Shown: positions 12,395 through 24,381, numbered from the stretch's first letter. The stretch is DNA of 64,000 nt from Dugong dugon (GCA_030035585.1 CM057471.1:69774319-69838318); one strand, 5' to 3'. Program-made: numbers and translations. The notes: generated by a model not told the origin, from the sequence alone.

Positions 12395-14688
12395 CTTTTT
12401 TTTTATTGTTGTAATTAAATGAAGTTTACTTTTCAAGTTACTCTCCCATACAGAATTTTTTTTAACATACATTGTTATGAGACCCCAATCGCTCACCCCA
12501 TTCTGTGACAGCACACTCCTCCCCTCTGCCCCTGATTCCCCATGAACATTCAACCAGCTCCTAACTCTCTCTGCCTTCCCCTCACCTCTGGACAAAAGCC
12601 GCCCCTTTGGTCTCTTCTATTTACTTGTCTAAGAGGCACATTCCTTACAAGTATCACTTTATGTCCCACAGTCCAGTCCAATCCCCGTCTGAAGAGTTGG
12701 CCTCGGAAATTGTTTTAGTTCTGGGGTGATGGACAGACCAGGGGCCATGCTTTCCCGGGTGCCTCCAGTCTTAGTCAGACCATTAAGTCTGGTCTTCTTA
12801 CTGGAATTTGAGTTCTGCATCCCATCTTTCTACTGCTCCATCACGGACCCTCTGTTGTGTTCCCTGTCAGGACGTTCATTGGTGGTAGCCGGGCACCATC
12901 TAGTTCTTCTTGTCTCAGGCTGATGAAGTCTCTGGTTTATGTGGCCCTTTCTGTCTCTTGGGCCAGTACTTTCTCTGTCTTTGGTGTCCTTCGTTCTCCT
13001 TTACTCCGAGTGGTTGGGACCAACTGATGCATCTGAGATGGCTGCTTGCAAGCTTTTAAGACCCCAGACGCCACTCACCAAAGTAGGATGCAGAACATTT
13101 TCTTAATAAGGTTTTTCATGCCAATTGACATAGATGTCCCCTGAAAGCATGGTCCCCAGACCCCGCATCCCTGCTACTCTGTCTCTCAAAGTATTTGACT
13201 GTATTGAGGAAAATTCTTAGCTTTGGTTTAGTCCAGTTGTGCCGGCTTCCCCTGCAGTGTGTGTGCTGTCCTTCCCTTCACCTAAGATGATTCTTATCTA
13301 CTATCTAGTTAGTGAATAACCTCACCCTCCCTCTCCAGCCCCGTAACCATCAAAGAATGTTTTCTTCTGTGTTTAAACCTTTTCTTGAGTTCTTATAAAA
13401 GTGGTCTTATACAGTATTTGTCCTTCTGTGACTGACTAAATTCACTCAGCATAATAAGTTCTAGCTTCCACCAAGTTATATGACGTTTCACAGCTTCATC
13501 ATTGTTCATCGCTGTGTAACATTCCATTGTGTGGATATACCATAGTTTGTTTATCCATTCATCTATCAATGGGCACTTACCTTGCTTCCATCTTTTGGCT
13601 ATTGTGAACAGTGCTGCGATGAACACAGGTGTGCATATATTTATTCGTGTGACGGCTCTTGTTTCTCTAGAATATATTCCTAGGAGCAGGACAGCTGGAT
13701 CGTATGGTACTTCTATTTCTAGCTTTCTAAGGAAGCGCCAAATCGACTTCCAAAGTGGCTGTACCATTTTACATTCCCCCCAACAGTGTATAAGTATTCC
13801 GATCTCTCCACAACATCTACAGCGTTTGTTATTTTGTGTTTTTTGGATTAATGCTAGCCTTGTTGGGGTGAGATGATATCTCATTGTAGTTCTGATCTGC
13901 ATTTCTCTGATAGCTAATGATCGTGAGCATTTCTTCATGTGTCTGTTAGCTGCCTGAATATCTTCTTTGGTGAAGTGCCTGTTCATATACTTTGCCCATT
14001 TTTTAATTGGGTTATTTGTCTTTTTGCTGTTGAGGTTTTGGAGTATCTTGTAGATTTTAGAGATTAAACGCTGATCAGATGTGTTGTAGCCAAAAATTTT
14101 TTCCCAGTCTGTAGGTTGTCTTTTTACTCTTTTGGTGAAGTCTTTGGATAGACATCAGTGTTTGATTTTCAGGAGCTCCCATTTATCTAGTCTCTCTTCT
14201 GGTGCTTGTGCATTGTTACTTATGGTTTGTATTGTGTTTATGCCATGTATTAGGGCTCCTAGCATTGTCCCTATTTTTTCCTTCCGTGATCTTTATCGTT
14301 TTTGATTTTATATTTAAGTCCTGGATCCATTTTGAGTTAGTTTTTGTACATGGTGTGAGATATGGGTCTTGTTTCAGCTTTTTGCATATAAATGTCCAAT
14401 TATGCCAGCACCATTTGTTAAAGAGACTGTCTTTACCCCAATTAACGGACTTCGGGCCTTTGTCAAATATTAGCTGCTCATAGGTGGATGAGCTTATATC
14501 TGGATTCTCAACTCTGTTCCATTGGTCTATGTATCTGTTGTTGTACCAGTACCAGGCTGTCCTGACTACTGTGGCAGTATATTAGGTCCTAAAATCAAGT
14601 AGTATAAGGCCTCCCACTTTGTTCTTCTTCTTGAGCAGCGCTTTATTGATCCGGGGCCTCTTCCCTTTCCATACGAAGTTGGTGATTT
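12395..14688 (-). mobile_element. 5'-truncated L1 LINE, ORF2 3' part plus 3' UTR (subfamily A)
   Basis: About 2.3 kb in antisense orientation. The poly(A) end lies at the left (t-run at 12396) and the truncated 5' end at the right. A perfect 10-bp target duplication aaaacagttg flanks it at 12385-12394 and 14689-14698. The right two thirds encode a decayed reverse-transcriptase C-terminus; the left third is a 3' UTR shared with copies at 37930 and 55876. Inserted in PPP6C intron 2. Confidence 0.92.
13393..13986 (-). pseudogene. L1 ORF2 C-terminal fragment
   Basis: An uninterrupted 197-codon stretch with the L1 ORF2 C-terminal signature: [34 protein letters not shown], a [24 protein letters not shown] zinc-knuckle-like region (quoted in parts in family terms: C-x2-C...H-x3/4-C), then [16 protein letters not shown]. 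Further upstream the frame is broken, and the element lacks ORF1 and most of ORF2. A dead retrotransposon remnant. Confidence 0.85.
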
Positions 14689-15087
14689 AAAACAGTTGTT
14701 TTTATAAAAGTGTGGTGGAAGAGTGAGAGTCCTTAAACTTTTCTACTGATATTTATAGAAATTTTTCATTGAATAAAAGCTTTGTAAATTTCTACTTATC
14801 CAAGTATGTTTAACAGCTAGGTGATTAAATCTATTTTCAATGACCTTTAGTCCATATTGGAAGCTTTTTTCCAAGATTTATTCATATCATAAACATTTAC
14901 TAAGAACGTGTATAGACAACTATCTTTGTCCTACATTACTGGCAGCTCACATCATCATTTCACAAGCAGTATTTACCATTAATCGTGTTTCTCTTATCTC
15001 AGACACACTGCATATATTCTCATCTTAAACCAAAAATAATCCTGAGTAGATTTTATTTCATCATTAGAGGCAAAGAAACAGCTAGCT

Positions 15088-16834
15088 CAATAGTTCCCAA
15101 ACTTATTGGTTTCAGGACCTATTCATATTCCTAAAAATTAGAGGTCCCCAAAAAGCTTTTGTTTATGTAGGTTAAGTCAATTCTATTACCATAATGGAAA
15201 CTAAAACTGAAAATTTAGATATTTAAATTCATTAAAAAATATCAATAATAAACCCATTACATAATAACACATATTTTTAATGAAAAGTAAATTATGCTTT
15301 TTGTCTTAGTTATCTAGTGCTACTATAAAAGAAATACCACAAATGGATGGCTTTAACAAAGAGAAATTCATTCTCTCATAGTCTAGTAGACTAGAAGTCC
15401 AAATTCAAGGCATGGCCTCCAAGGGAAGGCTTTCTCTGTCGGCTCTGGAGGAAGGTCCATGTCATCAATCCTCCCTTGATCTAGGAACTTCTCTGCGCAG
15501 GAACCTCAGGTGCAAAGGACGCACTCTGCTCCCGGCACTGCTTTCTTGGTGGTATGAGGTTCCCATGTCTCTGCTTGCTTCTCTCTTTTATATCTCAAAA
15601 GAGATTGGCTTAAGATACTATCTAATCTTGTAGATCTCATCAGTATAACTGCCACTAATCCATTTTATTATATCACAGTGTTAGAATTTACAGCACATAG
15701 GGAAATCACATCAGATGATAAAACGGTAGACAATCATACAATACTGGGAATCATAGCCAAGTTGACAGATATTTTGGGGGCACACAATTTAATCCAGGAC
15801 ACTTTTCAAAACAAAAATCTAATAAGAAGTGTGGCATTATTTCCCATTTTGCAGGTCTCTTTAATGTCGGCTTAGATAGAACACAGCTGGATTCTCATAT
15901 CTGCCTCTTTATTGAAGTCGCTGGGATGTGCGGATTGAAGTATATGAAGAAAAGTCAGCCTCACAGACATGCAGTTGCAAAGGAAGGAGCATTTTAATAG
16001 CCTTCTCAGATAACTGTGTACACAGTATTCTTTAATATTACACCAAAATTCAACCAAGTGGTAGTTTAAGAATCTTAAAGGTGAGTTGAAATACGAAATC
16101 TGAAACCATATCAATGATCTTTTCATCCTCCGCCACAGTGATCTTGAGTGGATGATACACTCTTCACTTGAAAAGAGGGAATGACATCTCACTATACAAC
16201 ATCAAAAAACTGTATTTGTTAATACCAGCACCTATCTCAACAGAAAAGTCTTTAGGTATTGGAAGCTGTTAGGCTCATGGTGGTAGACTCAAATTTTCCA
16301 AAATGCCAATTTTCACTTGAACGCTCAATTTTTACCACTGGCAACAAATACTATCAATTGTTTTCCTTGAAGTGACTGTCTCACTTCCTTCATTTCTGCA
16401 GAAATGACTGCCAAATACCCAAGTCTAAATAACCATAGTTTGTCATTCGTTCTCTCAAGAAAAAATGGTGTTCCATAAAAAACTGGCTACTTCAGCTCAT
16501 GACTCAAAGAATTGCAAAACTATATCTCCTTGTGTAAACCATCTTTCTTCAGTATGCAGCAGATGTGCTTTATATATACTTCCCATTTCATCAAGCAGAA
16601 TATTAAAAAGATGGATATATTCAAGGGTTGAAAGCTAATAACCCTTACCGCTTAATCAACAATGTTCTTAAGAAAAACTTGCATTTTTTTTTTTTTTTTA
16701 CATTGCATGCAAAATTGGTGAAGAATACAATAATGACCAGCATAGTCTTGTGCCACTCTGTTTACTCATGCTAAGGCTTTTGTACTACCTAAAGGACCCC
16801 CAAGGGTCCGTAGATCACACTTAGAGAACTCCTG
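15088..16834 (+). mobile_element. hAT-type DNA transposon remnant, interrupted by an LTR
   Basis: TIR-like ends are caatagttcccaaac at 15088 and gagaactcctg at 16834. The flanks agctagct and aactagtt fit an 8-bp hAT target duplication with two transitions. The body includes ggtttcaggacctattcata and the matching far end aaaggacccccaagggtccg. It resumes cleanly after the LTR at 15302-15801 (gtggcattatttcccatttt). No intact transposase. Confidence 0.6.
15302..15801 (-). mobile_element. Solo LTR, MaLR-like, antisense
   Basis: About 500 bp bounded by TG and CA (tgtcttagttatctagtgct ... aatccaggaca), flanked by a 5-bp duplication ctttt. It is homologous to the copy at 18216. On the minus strand it reads as an ERVL-MaLR-type LTR. 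Inserted into the hAT element. Confidence 0.7.
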
Positions 16835-17104
16835 AACTAGTTGAAGTGACTTGCTGAACAGCCAGTATGTGGGCAAGCCAGGATTTAAACCACACTCTGA
16901 CACTGAAGTCTATACTCTCCTCACTAGATTACAAGGCTTCAATGCTTCTCAGTACTACACGCATGCCAACTTGTTTATACATACTCATACCCCAATCCTG
17001 CAATTCCACGGGCAAGACAACTGTACAAGCCCCAACGATACATCTTACATTTGATTTAATCAGTCGGTATATATTTAGAAGCTCTTCAAGTCCACTTGTT
17101 TTTT

Positions 17105-17475
17105 TCTTTTTCTTTTTTTAATAATTTATTGTGTTTTTTGGTGAAAGTTTACACAGGAAATTAGGTTCTCATTTAACAATTTCTATACATATTGTTGGAT
17201 TCCTGGTGGCGTAGTAGTTTAGAGCTCAGCTGCTAACCAAAAGGTTGGCAGTTCAAATCCACCAGCCGCTCCCTGGAAACCCTAGGGGGCAGTTCTACTT
17301 TGTCCCATAGGGTTGCTGAGTCAGAATGGACTCAATGGCAAAAAGTATACATATTGTTCAGTGACACTGGTTACATTCTTTTGCAATGTATCAGCTTTTC
17401 CATTTTGGTTGTTACGTTTCCATTAATCTGGCTTCCCTGTCCCCCTTGCCTTCTCATCTTTAAGTTCACTTGTTT
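17105..17475 (-). mobile_element. L1-type 3' end fragment, antisense, split by a SINE
   Basis: Starts at a t-rich tract and reads gtgaaagtttacacaggaaa, ttctcatttaacaatttcta, then, after the SINE, cagtgacactggttacattc and ttttgcaatgtatcagcttt. Looks like an antisense LINE 3' end. Family assignment uncertain. Confidence 0.45.
17197..17346 (+). mobile_element. AfroSINE-type SINE, short form
   Basis: Head tcctggtggcgtagtagttt, B box gttcaaatcc, tail gagtcagaatggactcaatg. Flanked by a perfect 13-bp duplication tatacatattgtt at 17184-17196 and 17347-17359. Lacks the internal long-form segment. Confidence 0.92.
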
Positions 17476-17572
17476 TTAAGGGTCAAGTACAAGACAATGT
17501 TCACAGTTTGGTGGTAGTCTTAAATAACATGAGCCACAGGAACCCAAAAATGAGTTTCAGATTTCAGTTCTG

Positions 17573-18184
17573 CTTACAACAGAGGGTTCTGGACAGAGCT
17601 GGAGAAGGATGTAGAACAAAATTTTAACACACAAAAAACAGACCAGATTTACTGGCCTAAAGGAGACTGGAAAAACCCCGAGAGTATGGCCCCCAGAAAC
17701 CCTTTTAGCTCAATGGTGAAGTCACTTCCGAGGTTCACCGTTCAGCCGGGAATTGGACAGCCCAGTAAAACAAAACGGGACTGATGAGGCACAAGGGGAC
17801 AGGAAAGCTGGTGATAGGGAACCCAAGGTTGAGTAAGGACATTGTTGATGTGTTGTGAGGTTGTTAACCATTGTCATAGGGCAATATGTGTACTGTTTAA
17901 TGAGAAACTATTTTGTTCTGTAAACCTTCATCTACAGTGAGAATAGCAGCACAATTGGTAGAGCTTGGTAGACGTCACAGAACTGCGCATGTAGAAATTT
18001 TTGAAATGGTGTATCTTTGGCTATGTATATTTTTACCAAAAAAAAAAAAAAAAAAGGTTGAGAAGTTAGAGGGTTGACATGTCATGGGGTTGTTAACCAA
18101 CATCATAAAACAATACGTGTACTACTGTTTAATGAGAAACTATTTGTTCTGTAAACCTTCGCCTGAAGTACAATAAAAAAAAAA
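17573..18184 (+). mobile_element. L1 3' UTR insertion (subfamily B)
   Basis: About 610 bp beginning acaacagagggttctggaca and ending in a poly(A) tail after gaagtacaataaaa. Flanked by ttcagttctgc and ttcaattctgc, an 11-bp duplication with one change. Near-identical sequence occurs at 21141 and 24382. An internal A-run near 18040 separates two homologous 3' end copies. Confidence 0.85.
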
Positions 18185-18215
18185 ATTCAATTCTGCCCCT
18201 TAGTAGCTATGTGAG

Positions 18216-18696
18216 TGTCTTAGTTATCTAGTGCTGCCATAACAGAAATACCACAAGTGGATGGTTTGAACGAAGAGAAGCTTATTTCCTCACAGTCAAA
18301 GTAGGCTAAAAGTCCAAATTCAGGGCATCAGCTCCAGGGGAAGTCTTTCTCTCTCTGTCGGCCTTCTCATCACTGTTCCCCCGGACTAGGAGCTTCTCAG
18401 GGCAGGGACCCCGGTCCAAAGGAGGCGCTCTGCTCCCGGCACTGCTTTCTTGTTGGTATGAGGTCCCCCTGTCTCACTGCTCACTTCTGTCTTTTATATC
18501 TCAAGAGACTGCCTCAGGACATAATCCAGTCTGGTAGATCAGGTCCTGCCTTACTAACACAACTGCCACCCATCCTCCCTCATTAACATCATAGAGGCAG
18601 GTTTACAACATACAGGAAAATCACACAGTACCAGGAATCATGGCCTAGCCAAACTGATACACACATTTTTGGGGGGACATAATTTAACCCGTGACA
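18216..18696 (-). mobile_element. Solo LTR, MaLR-like, antisense
   Basis: TG...CA bounded (tgtcttagttatctagtgct to aacccgtgaca) with a perfect 5-bp duplication gtgag at 18211-18215 and 18697-18701. Same family as the LTR at 15302; both share gctcccggcactgctttctt and the ttgg/gggggacat end. Confidence 0.75.
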
Positions 18697-18701
18697 GTGA
18701 G

Positions 18702-19686
18702 TAAGGGCTAATTCTTCAAACTTTCAGCCTCAGTTTCCTTCTCTACAAAACAGTCCTATCTCATAAGGCTTTTGAAAAAGTTATTGACATGGTATACATG
18801 AAAAAGAACTTTGTTAACCTCAAAACACAGATAAACGTTAGCAAGGGTAGTACATTTGACCAAAGATATACATAGTATAGAGGTACAACTTTATGATTTT
18901 AATTAATTTTAGTAGTTTGAAGTTGTCTGTAACTTCCTGACCTTTGATTACGGCTATGATTTATATATTGAAAAGTCCTTGACCACACAGGTAACTCCTA
19001 AATTTTAATATTATAACCAGTTTTATTCCAGTTTTCTGGAATGTATTAAGGCACTGCTTATATTAATATACTTTATGTTAGCAAAATACAAATGTTTATT
19101 TTTTTTGGAGAGAAGTTACATGGAAATTTTTAGAAAGCCATTGCTAAAGTCTACTTTAGAGAACTATAGCTTTAACAGATCAAAGAAGACATAATGGGGC
19201 CTCTATTTAGAAGTTGATAACATGTAGATGTCAGATTTATTGTAGCTTCAACCATCAAGAAAACAGCTTGAAAAACCAAAAGGAAAACAGTCCTCTGAGT
19301 AGCCAAAAATAGGACTTTACTCATGAAGCAGCCCTCATTCACAGCCAATTTACACAAATTTCTATCCTTTAGGCATTCATATTTATGACAGAGAAATTGC
19401 ACAGATGATAGCAAGTCCTGCTGACATCCGTAAATGCTATATTGTTAACTAATTTTTTTATATGTCTTATAGCCCCAACTACATTGTATGCATGTAACAA
19501 GCTATGAGTGCTCTGTTCAGCTTTCATTTCCCAGTGAAAAAATTCTACAACCACACGTAAGGTTCCAGAGTTTAAAAATGAAGTGTACCTGCTTTGAAAC
19601 TCTTTTTTGTATATTTTGCAACACAGTCGAAACACACATGGACCAAGCACAGTACAAAACCTAAAAATCTGCTCATGAAATTTTAC
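18702..19686. other. PPP6C intron 2, proximal part, nothing recognised
   Basis: AT-rich sequence leading to the exon 2 donor. Possibly an MIR trace near 18710-18790 (cagcctcagtttccttctct). No other feature seen. Confidence 0.4.
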
Positions 19687-19782
19687 CTGTCCATGTATGT
19701 CTCCACACACTGTTACTGGTGTCGATACTGGCTGAACATTTGACTCTTCCAAGAGGAGGTCACAAACGTAGTCACATAGCCG
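19687..19782 (-). CDS. PPP6C: PPP6C coding exon 2 (residues 26-57)
   Basis: 32 codons running from [10 protein letters not shown] to CGDIHGQ. It holds the first phosphoesterase motif GDxHG with metal ligands D53 and H55. The acceptor is TTACAG and the donor GTAAAA, a weaker donor. Both boundaries are phase 0. Confidence 0.96.
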
Positions 19783-20137
19783 CTGTAAGAAGAGAAAATG
19801 TAAACTTTTACTACAATATTAAAATAAGGATCAAATGCAAAAATTACAAGAAAGAACTAATCACTGGCAAGACTAAGATAGAAAAACAAATTATCCTGTG
19901 ACGATTCTGGGGCTAGATTTCTGTCAGCTTTCACCTATAGTTCATAATGCATAAGAACGACACAATAATTATTCCAAAATTCAAACTCCCTCACTACACA
20001 GAAAACAGATTCCCTCTACTTAGGCAGGAGAAAGATAACTTTACAAGGACTGGGAAATGATGCTTTTCACCATAAGAAATGTAAGAATGAATAATTATAG
20101 CAGGAAAAGGTTTTTATCTGTTAATTTTAAAAGTAAA

Positions 20138-20730
20138 TTGTAAACTGTGCACTTACCATGTGGCCCAACAATTGCACTCTTGCGTACTTCCAGATAAATG
20201 AAAATTTACATTCACATAAAAATCTGCAAATGAATGTTCATAATGGCTTTACGTGTAATAGCCAAAACTGGAAAGAAGTCAGATGTCCTTCAACAAATCA
20301 ACAGTTAAACAATCTGTGGTACATCTGTACCATGCAATACTATTCAGCAATAAAAAGAAACAAACTATTGACACACAACAACCTAGATGAATCTCAGGGG
20401 AATTATGAGGAGTGAAAAAAAGTCAACCCCAAAAAGTTACATACTGTATGGTTCCATTTACATAACATTCTTGAAATGACAAAATTATAGAAATGGAGAA
20501 CAGATTAGAGGTTGCCAGGGCTCCATAGGCCAGGGGCAGCAGAAGGGAGGTGGGTGTGGTTATAAAAATGTAGTATGAGGAATCCTTGCGGTAATAGCAT
20601 AGAACTAAATATACGTACACAAATGAGTGTAAGTAAAACTGGGGAAATCTGAACAAGATTTTGGATTGTATCAATATCAATATGCTGGTTGTGATCTTAC
20701 AGTATAGTTCTGTGTAGTTTTCATTTATCT
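20138..20730 (+). mobile_element. Old L1 fragment, ORF2 3' end and 3' UTR
   Basis: Sense L1 hallmarks: cccaacaattgcactcttgc, gccaaaactggaaagaagtc, gtaccatgcaatactattca (the YYSAIKRNK motif), then tactgtatggttccatttac. Decayed frame. In PPP6C intron 1. Confidence 0.75.
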
Positions 20731-20779
20731 GGGATGAATACCCAAGAGTGCAATAGCTGGGCCATATGGTAAAAAAGTA

Positions 20780-20866
20780 TATTCTTAAAAGAATTATAGA
20801 TGTGTTGTTAAGTTATTCTTCATACTTTTCTGTAGTTACTGCATTAAAATTTTTTAATAAATGCTG
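20780..20866. repeat. Direct repeat, copy 1 (partner at 22208-22290)
   Basis: The segment gaattatagatgtgttgtta ... gcattaaaatttttt recurs at 22208-22290 with few changes. In the pre-L1 arrangement the two lay about 0.6 kb apart, since the L1 at 21141-21942 sits between them. Confidence 0.7.
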
Positions 20867-21140
20867 TTTTGAAACTACAAAACAGCCTTAACTGAAAGAA
20901 TGCAAGATGTAGAATAATGTATATGAATGTAAGGTATTACTATTAGGGAAACTGAGTAAAGGGTAAATGATATCTCTCTGAATATTTCTTACAACTGCAA
21001 GTGAATCTATGCTTACCTCAAAATGAAAAGGTTCATTTCAGTAAATAAATAATTATAAAATCTGAATCTAAAGTTGAGGAGTTATGCTACTTTTAAAAAA
21101 GAACTCTAAATGTTTGCATTTCAAAAATATTTGCCCTCTC

Positions 21141-21942
21141 GAATGAAGAGAACAGGATACAAGGAAAAGATCAGTCTGAAGGACTAATTGTCCACAGCTA
21201 CCAAGGCCTCCACCAGACTGAGTCCAGTACAGCTAGATGGTGCCCAGCCACCACCACTGACTGCTCTGACCAGGATTACAACAGAGGGTTCTGGACAGAA
21301 CTGGAGAAGGATGTAGAACGTAATTCTAACACACACAAAAAAGACCAGATTTACCGGCCTAAAGGAGACTGGAGAAACCCCAAGAGTATGGCCCCCCAGA
21401 CACCCTTTTAGCTCAATGGTGAAGTTATCTCCGAGGTTCACCGTTCAGGCTGGGAGTGGACAGCCCCGTAAAACCAAATGAGACTAATGAGGTACAGGAG
21501 TCCAGTGACAAGGGCTAGAAGGCAGAAGGGGACAAGGAAACTGGTGATAGGGAACCCAAGGCTGGGTAAGGATACTGTTGATGTGTTGTGAGATTGTTAA
21601 CCATTGTCATAGGGCAACATTTGTCGTAACTGTTAAACGAGAAACTATTTTGTTCTGTAAGCCTTCATCTTAAGCGAGAATAACAGCACAATTGGAAGAG
21701 CGTAGTCAATGTCACTGAACTGTGCATGTAGAAATTTTGGAAATGGTGTATCTTTGGCTATGTGTATTTTCACCAAAAAAAAAAAGTTTGAGAAGTTAGA
21801 GGGTTGACATGTTGTGGGGTTGTTAACCAATGTCATAAAACAATATGTGTACTACTGTTTCATGAGAAACTATCGGTTCTGTAAGCCTTCACCTGAAGTA
21901 CAATAAAAAATAAATAAATAAATAAACAAAAAAGTTAAAAAA
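21141..21942 (+). mobile_element. L1 3' UTR insertion (subfamily B)
   Basis: Inserted between two copies of aaaaatatttgccctctc (21123-21140 and 21943-21960), an 18-bp perfect target duplication. It begins gaatgaagagaacaggatac and ends in a poly(A)/aaat tail. It contains both tandem copies of the 3' end around an internal A-run at 21775-21785. Confidence 0.93.
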
Positions 21943-22207
21943 AAAAATATTTGCCCTCTCAAAGCACTCAAATCAAAAGATTTCATAGAAAGCAAATGAT
22001 TCTCATAACAGCACTCTGGAGGATGAAGTATATATCCCTGCTATGCACAGGGAACTGGGGGGGAACCTTCAATCAGAGACCAGATGGCTTAGAAGGATGG
22101 ATACACATCAAATCCGTCATAGTAGCTGCTAGAGATGTCAAACAAATGGGACTCCAAATTCATCTCTGTTTATTTCTTTTTTGTTAAAAAAGCATGAAAA
22201 AATTATA

Positions 22208-22290
22208 TTATTAAAGGAATTATAGATGTGTTGTTAAGTTATTCTTCATACTCTTCCATAGTACTGCATTAAAATGTTTTAATAAATGTA
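22208..22290. repeat. Direct repeat, copy 2 (partner at 20780-20866)
   Basis: Same segment as 20780-20866. After the shared part it continues into agatctagaataatatata, which corresponds to agatgtagaataatgtatat at about 20908, so copy 2 has lost roughly 40 bp. Confidence 0.7.
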
Positions 22291-22590
22291 AGATCTAGAA
22301 TAATATATAGGATATGCTACCACTTGTGTAAAAGAAAAAACACATATACATGCACACACATACATACAAATACTGCTTACATTTACTTGTACATGCCTAA
22401 ACTGTTGTTTATGGAAAGATCCATAAGACATAACACTGGCTACCAACATGAAGATTGAGAACTGGCTGCCTGGGCACAGGAATGGAAGAGAGATTTAACA
22501 CTTACAGTCTTTTATACTTTCTAAGTTTGGAAACTTACGATTATATTACCCATACAAAAATAATTATTAAAAACATATTACCTACACATT

Positions 22591-22826
22591 GTTGTTGTTA
22601 GGTACCATCGAGTTGATTTTGACTCATAGAGACCCCATGTGACAGAGCAGAACTGCCTCATAGGGTTTTCTTGGCTGAATCGGAATTGAATTAATGGCAC
22701 ACAACAATAACAATCTTTATAGAAGCAGATCGCCAGCTCATTCTCCCTTGGTGCTGCTGGGTGGGTTTGAACCGCCAACCTTTCGGTTAACAGCAGAGCA
22801 CTTAACCATTTGCGCCACCAGAGCTT
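22591..22826 (-). mobile_element. AfroSINE-type SINE, long form, internally rearranged
   Basis: Antisense copy with head near 22826 (gcgccaccagagctt) and RTE-like tail gttgttgttaggtaccatcg. Inside it, at about 22676-22710, lies an opposite-orientation tail piece (gaatcggaattgaattaatg then gcacacaacaataacaa), so part of the tail is present in inverted form. Confidence 0.8.
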
Positions 22827-23191
22827 CTTATTCTACATGTTAAAAAAGGCTGAAATGGCAAATGTTTTATTTTATATGTATTTCACCACAAAAAAAAAAA
22901 GTATGCGTGTATATGTATGAAACCTACAGATCTACACATTCAATGCAATCCCTATTAAAATCCCAGGAAATTTTGCAGAAATTGACAAGTTGATCTTAAA
23001 AATTATACAAAAATGCAAAAAACCAGAATAGTCAAAACAATCTTGAAAAAAGAGACCAAGCTGGAGAACTCACACTTCCCAATTTTAAAACTTACTACAA
23101 AGCTACAATAATCAAGACAGTGTGGTACTGGCATAAGAGTAGACAAACATTTCAATGGAACAGAATTCAGAGTCCAGACATAAACCCTCAC

Positions 23192-23807
23192 TGTTACAGA
23201 CTGAACTGCGTCCCCCAAAAATATGTGTTGTAATCTCTATGCCTCTGGTTATAATCCCATTTGGGAATGGATTGTCTTCGTTATGTTAACAAGGCAGGAT
23301 CGGTGTAGGGTGTGTATTGAGTTAATCTCTTAATAAAGAAGCCGATTAGGCAAGTAGAGATGGGGGACAGATAGATATCAAGCCACATGGAGGTCTCCAA
23401 GGAACCAGGAAACAGAAGCTGAAGAGACAAGGACCTGCCTCCTCAGCCCCAGCTGACAGAGAGAGAAAACCTTCCCCTAGAGCCAGTGCCCTGAATTCTG
23501 ATTTCTAGCCTAAACTGTGAGAACAAGAGCCCTGATGGCACAGTGGTTAAAGTGCTCAGCTGCTAACCAAAAGATCAGCGATTCAAACCCACAGCTGCTC
23601 TGCGGGAGAAGAACTTAGTCTGCTTCCATAAAGATTTACAGCCTAGAAAACCCTACAGTGCGGTACTCCTCTGTCCTATAGGGTCACTGTGGGTCGTAAT
23701 CAACTCAGTGGCAATGGGTTTGGTTTAAACTGTGAGAAAATGAATTTGTTTGTTAAACCCATCCCACTTGTAGTATTTCTGTTACAGCAGCACTAGATAA
23801 CTAAGAA
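23192..23807 (+). mobile_element. MaLR-type solo LTR, sense, carrying a SINE
   Basis: Starts tgttacagactgaactgcgt and ends actagataactaagaa. It contains gcctaaactgtgagaa...atgaatttgtttg, the position of the LTR poly(A) signal in this family. Flanks ctcac and cttac fit a 5-bp duplication with one change. An AfroSINE lies within it. Confidence 0.65.
23524..23725 (+). mobile_element. AfroSINE-type SINE, long form, inside the LTR
   Basis: Head gagccctgatggcacagtgg, tail cagtggcaatgggtttgg. Flanked by a perfect 13-bp duplication taaactgtgagaa at 23511-23523 and 23726-23738. Confidence 0.93.
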
Positions 23808-24381
23808 CTTACACTGCGGCCAACTGATTTTCCACAAAGGTGTCATGACAATTCAATAGGGAAAGAATAGTCTTTTCAACAAATGGTGCTGGGAAAAATG
23901 CAGTTGGACCCCTCCCTATCTCACTCCATATACTACAAAAATTTAACTCAAAATGCATCATACACCTAAATGTAAGCACTAAAACTATAAAACTCTTAGA
24001 AGAAAACAAAGGAGTACCTCTGTGACCTTGGATTAGGCAATGGTTTCTTAGATATAACACCAAAAGCACAATCGACAAAGAAAAAAATAATAGGATATCA
24101 TGAAAATTGAAACATTTGTGCTTCAAAGGATACCATCAAAAAGTGAAGAGACAATCCACAAAACGGGAGAAAATATTTGCAAATCGTGTATCTAATGAGA
24201 TTAATATCCAAAATAAAGAACTTCTATAAATCAACAAGAAAAAAACAAACAACCCAATTCAAAAACAGGCAAAGGACTTGAATGGGATTTCCCAAAAAAA
24301 AGATACACATATGATCAATAAGCATGTGAAAATACGATCAACATCATTAGTCATTAGAAAAATGCAAATCAAAACCATGAT

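Noticed and set aside
13529..13876. 115-codon plus-strand frame
   Set aside because: It is the antisense strand of L1 ORF2; the same antisense pattern recurs in the L1 at 39042-39347.
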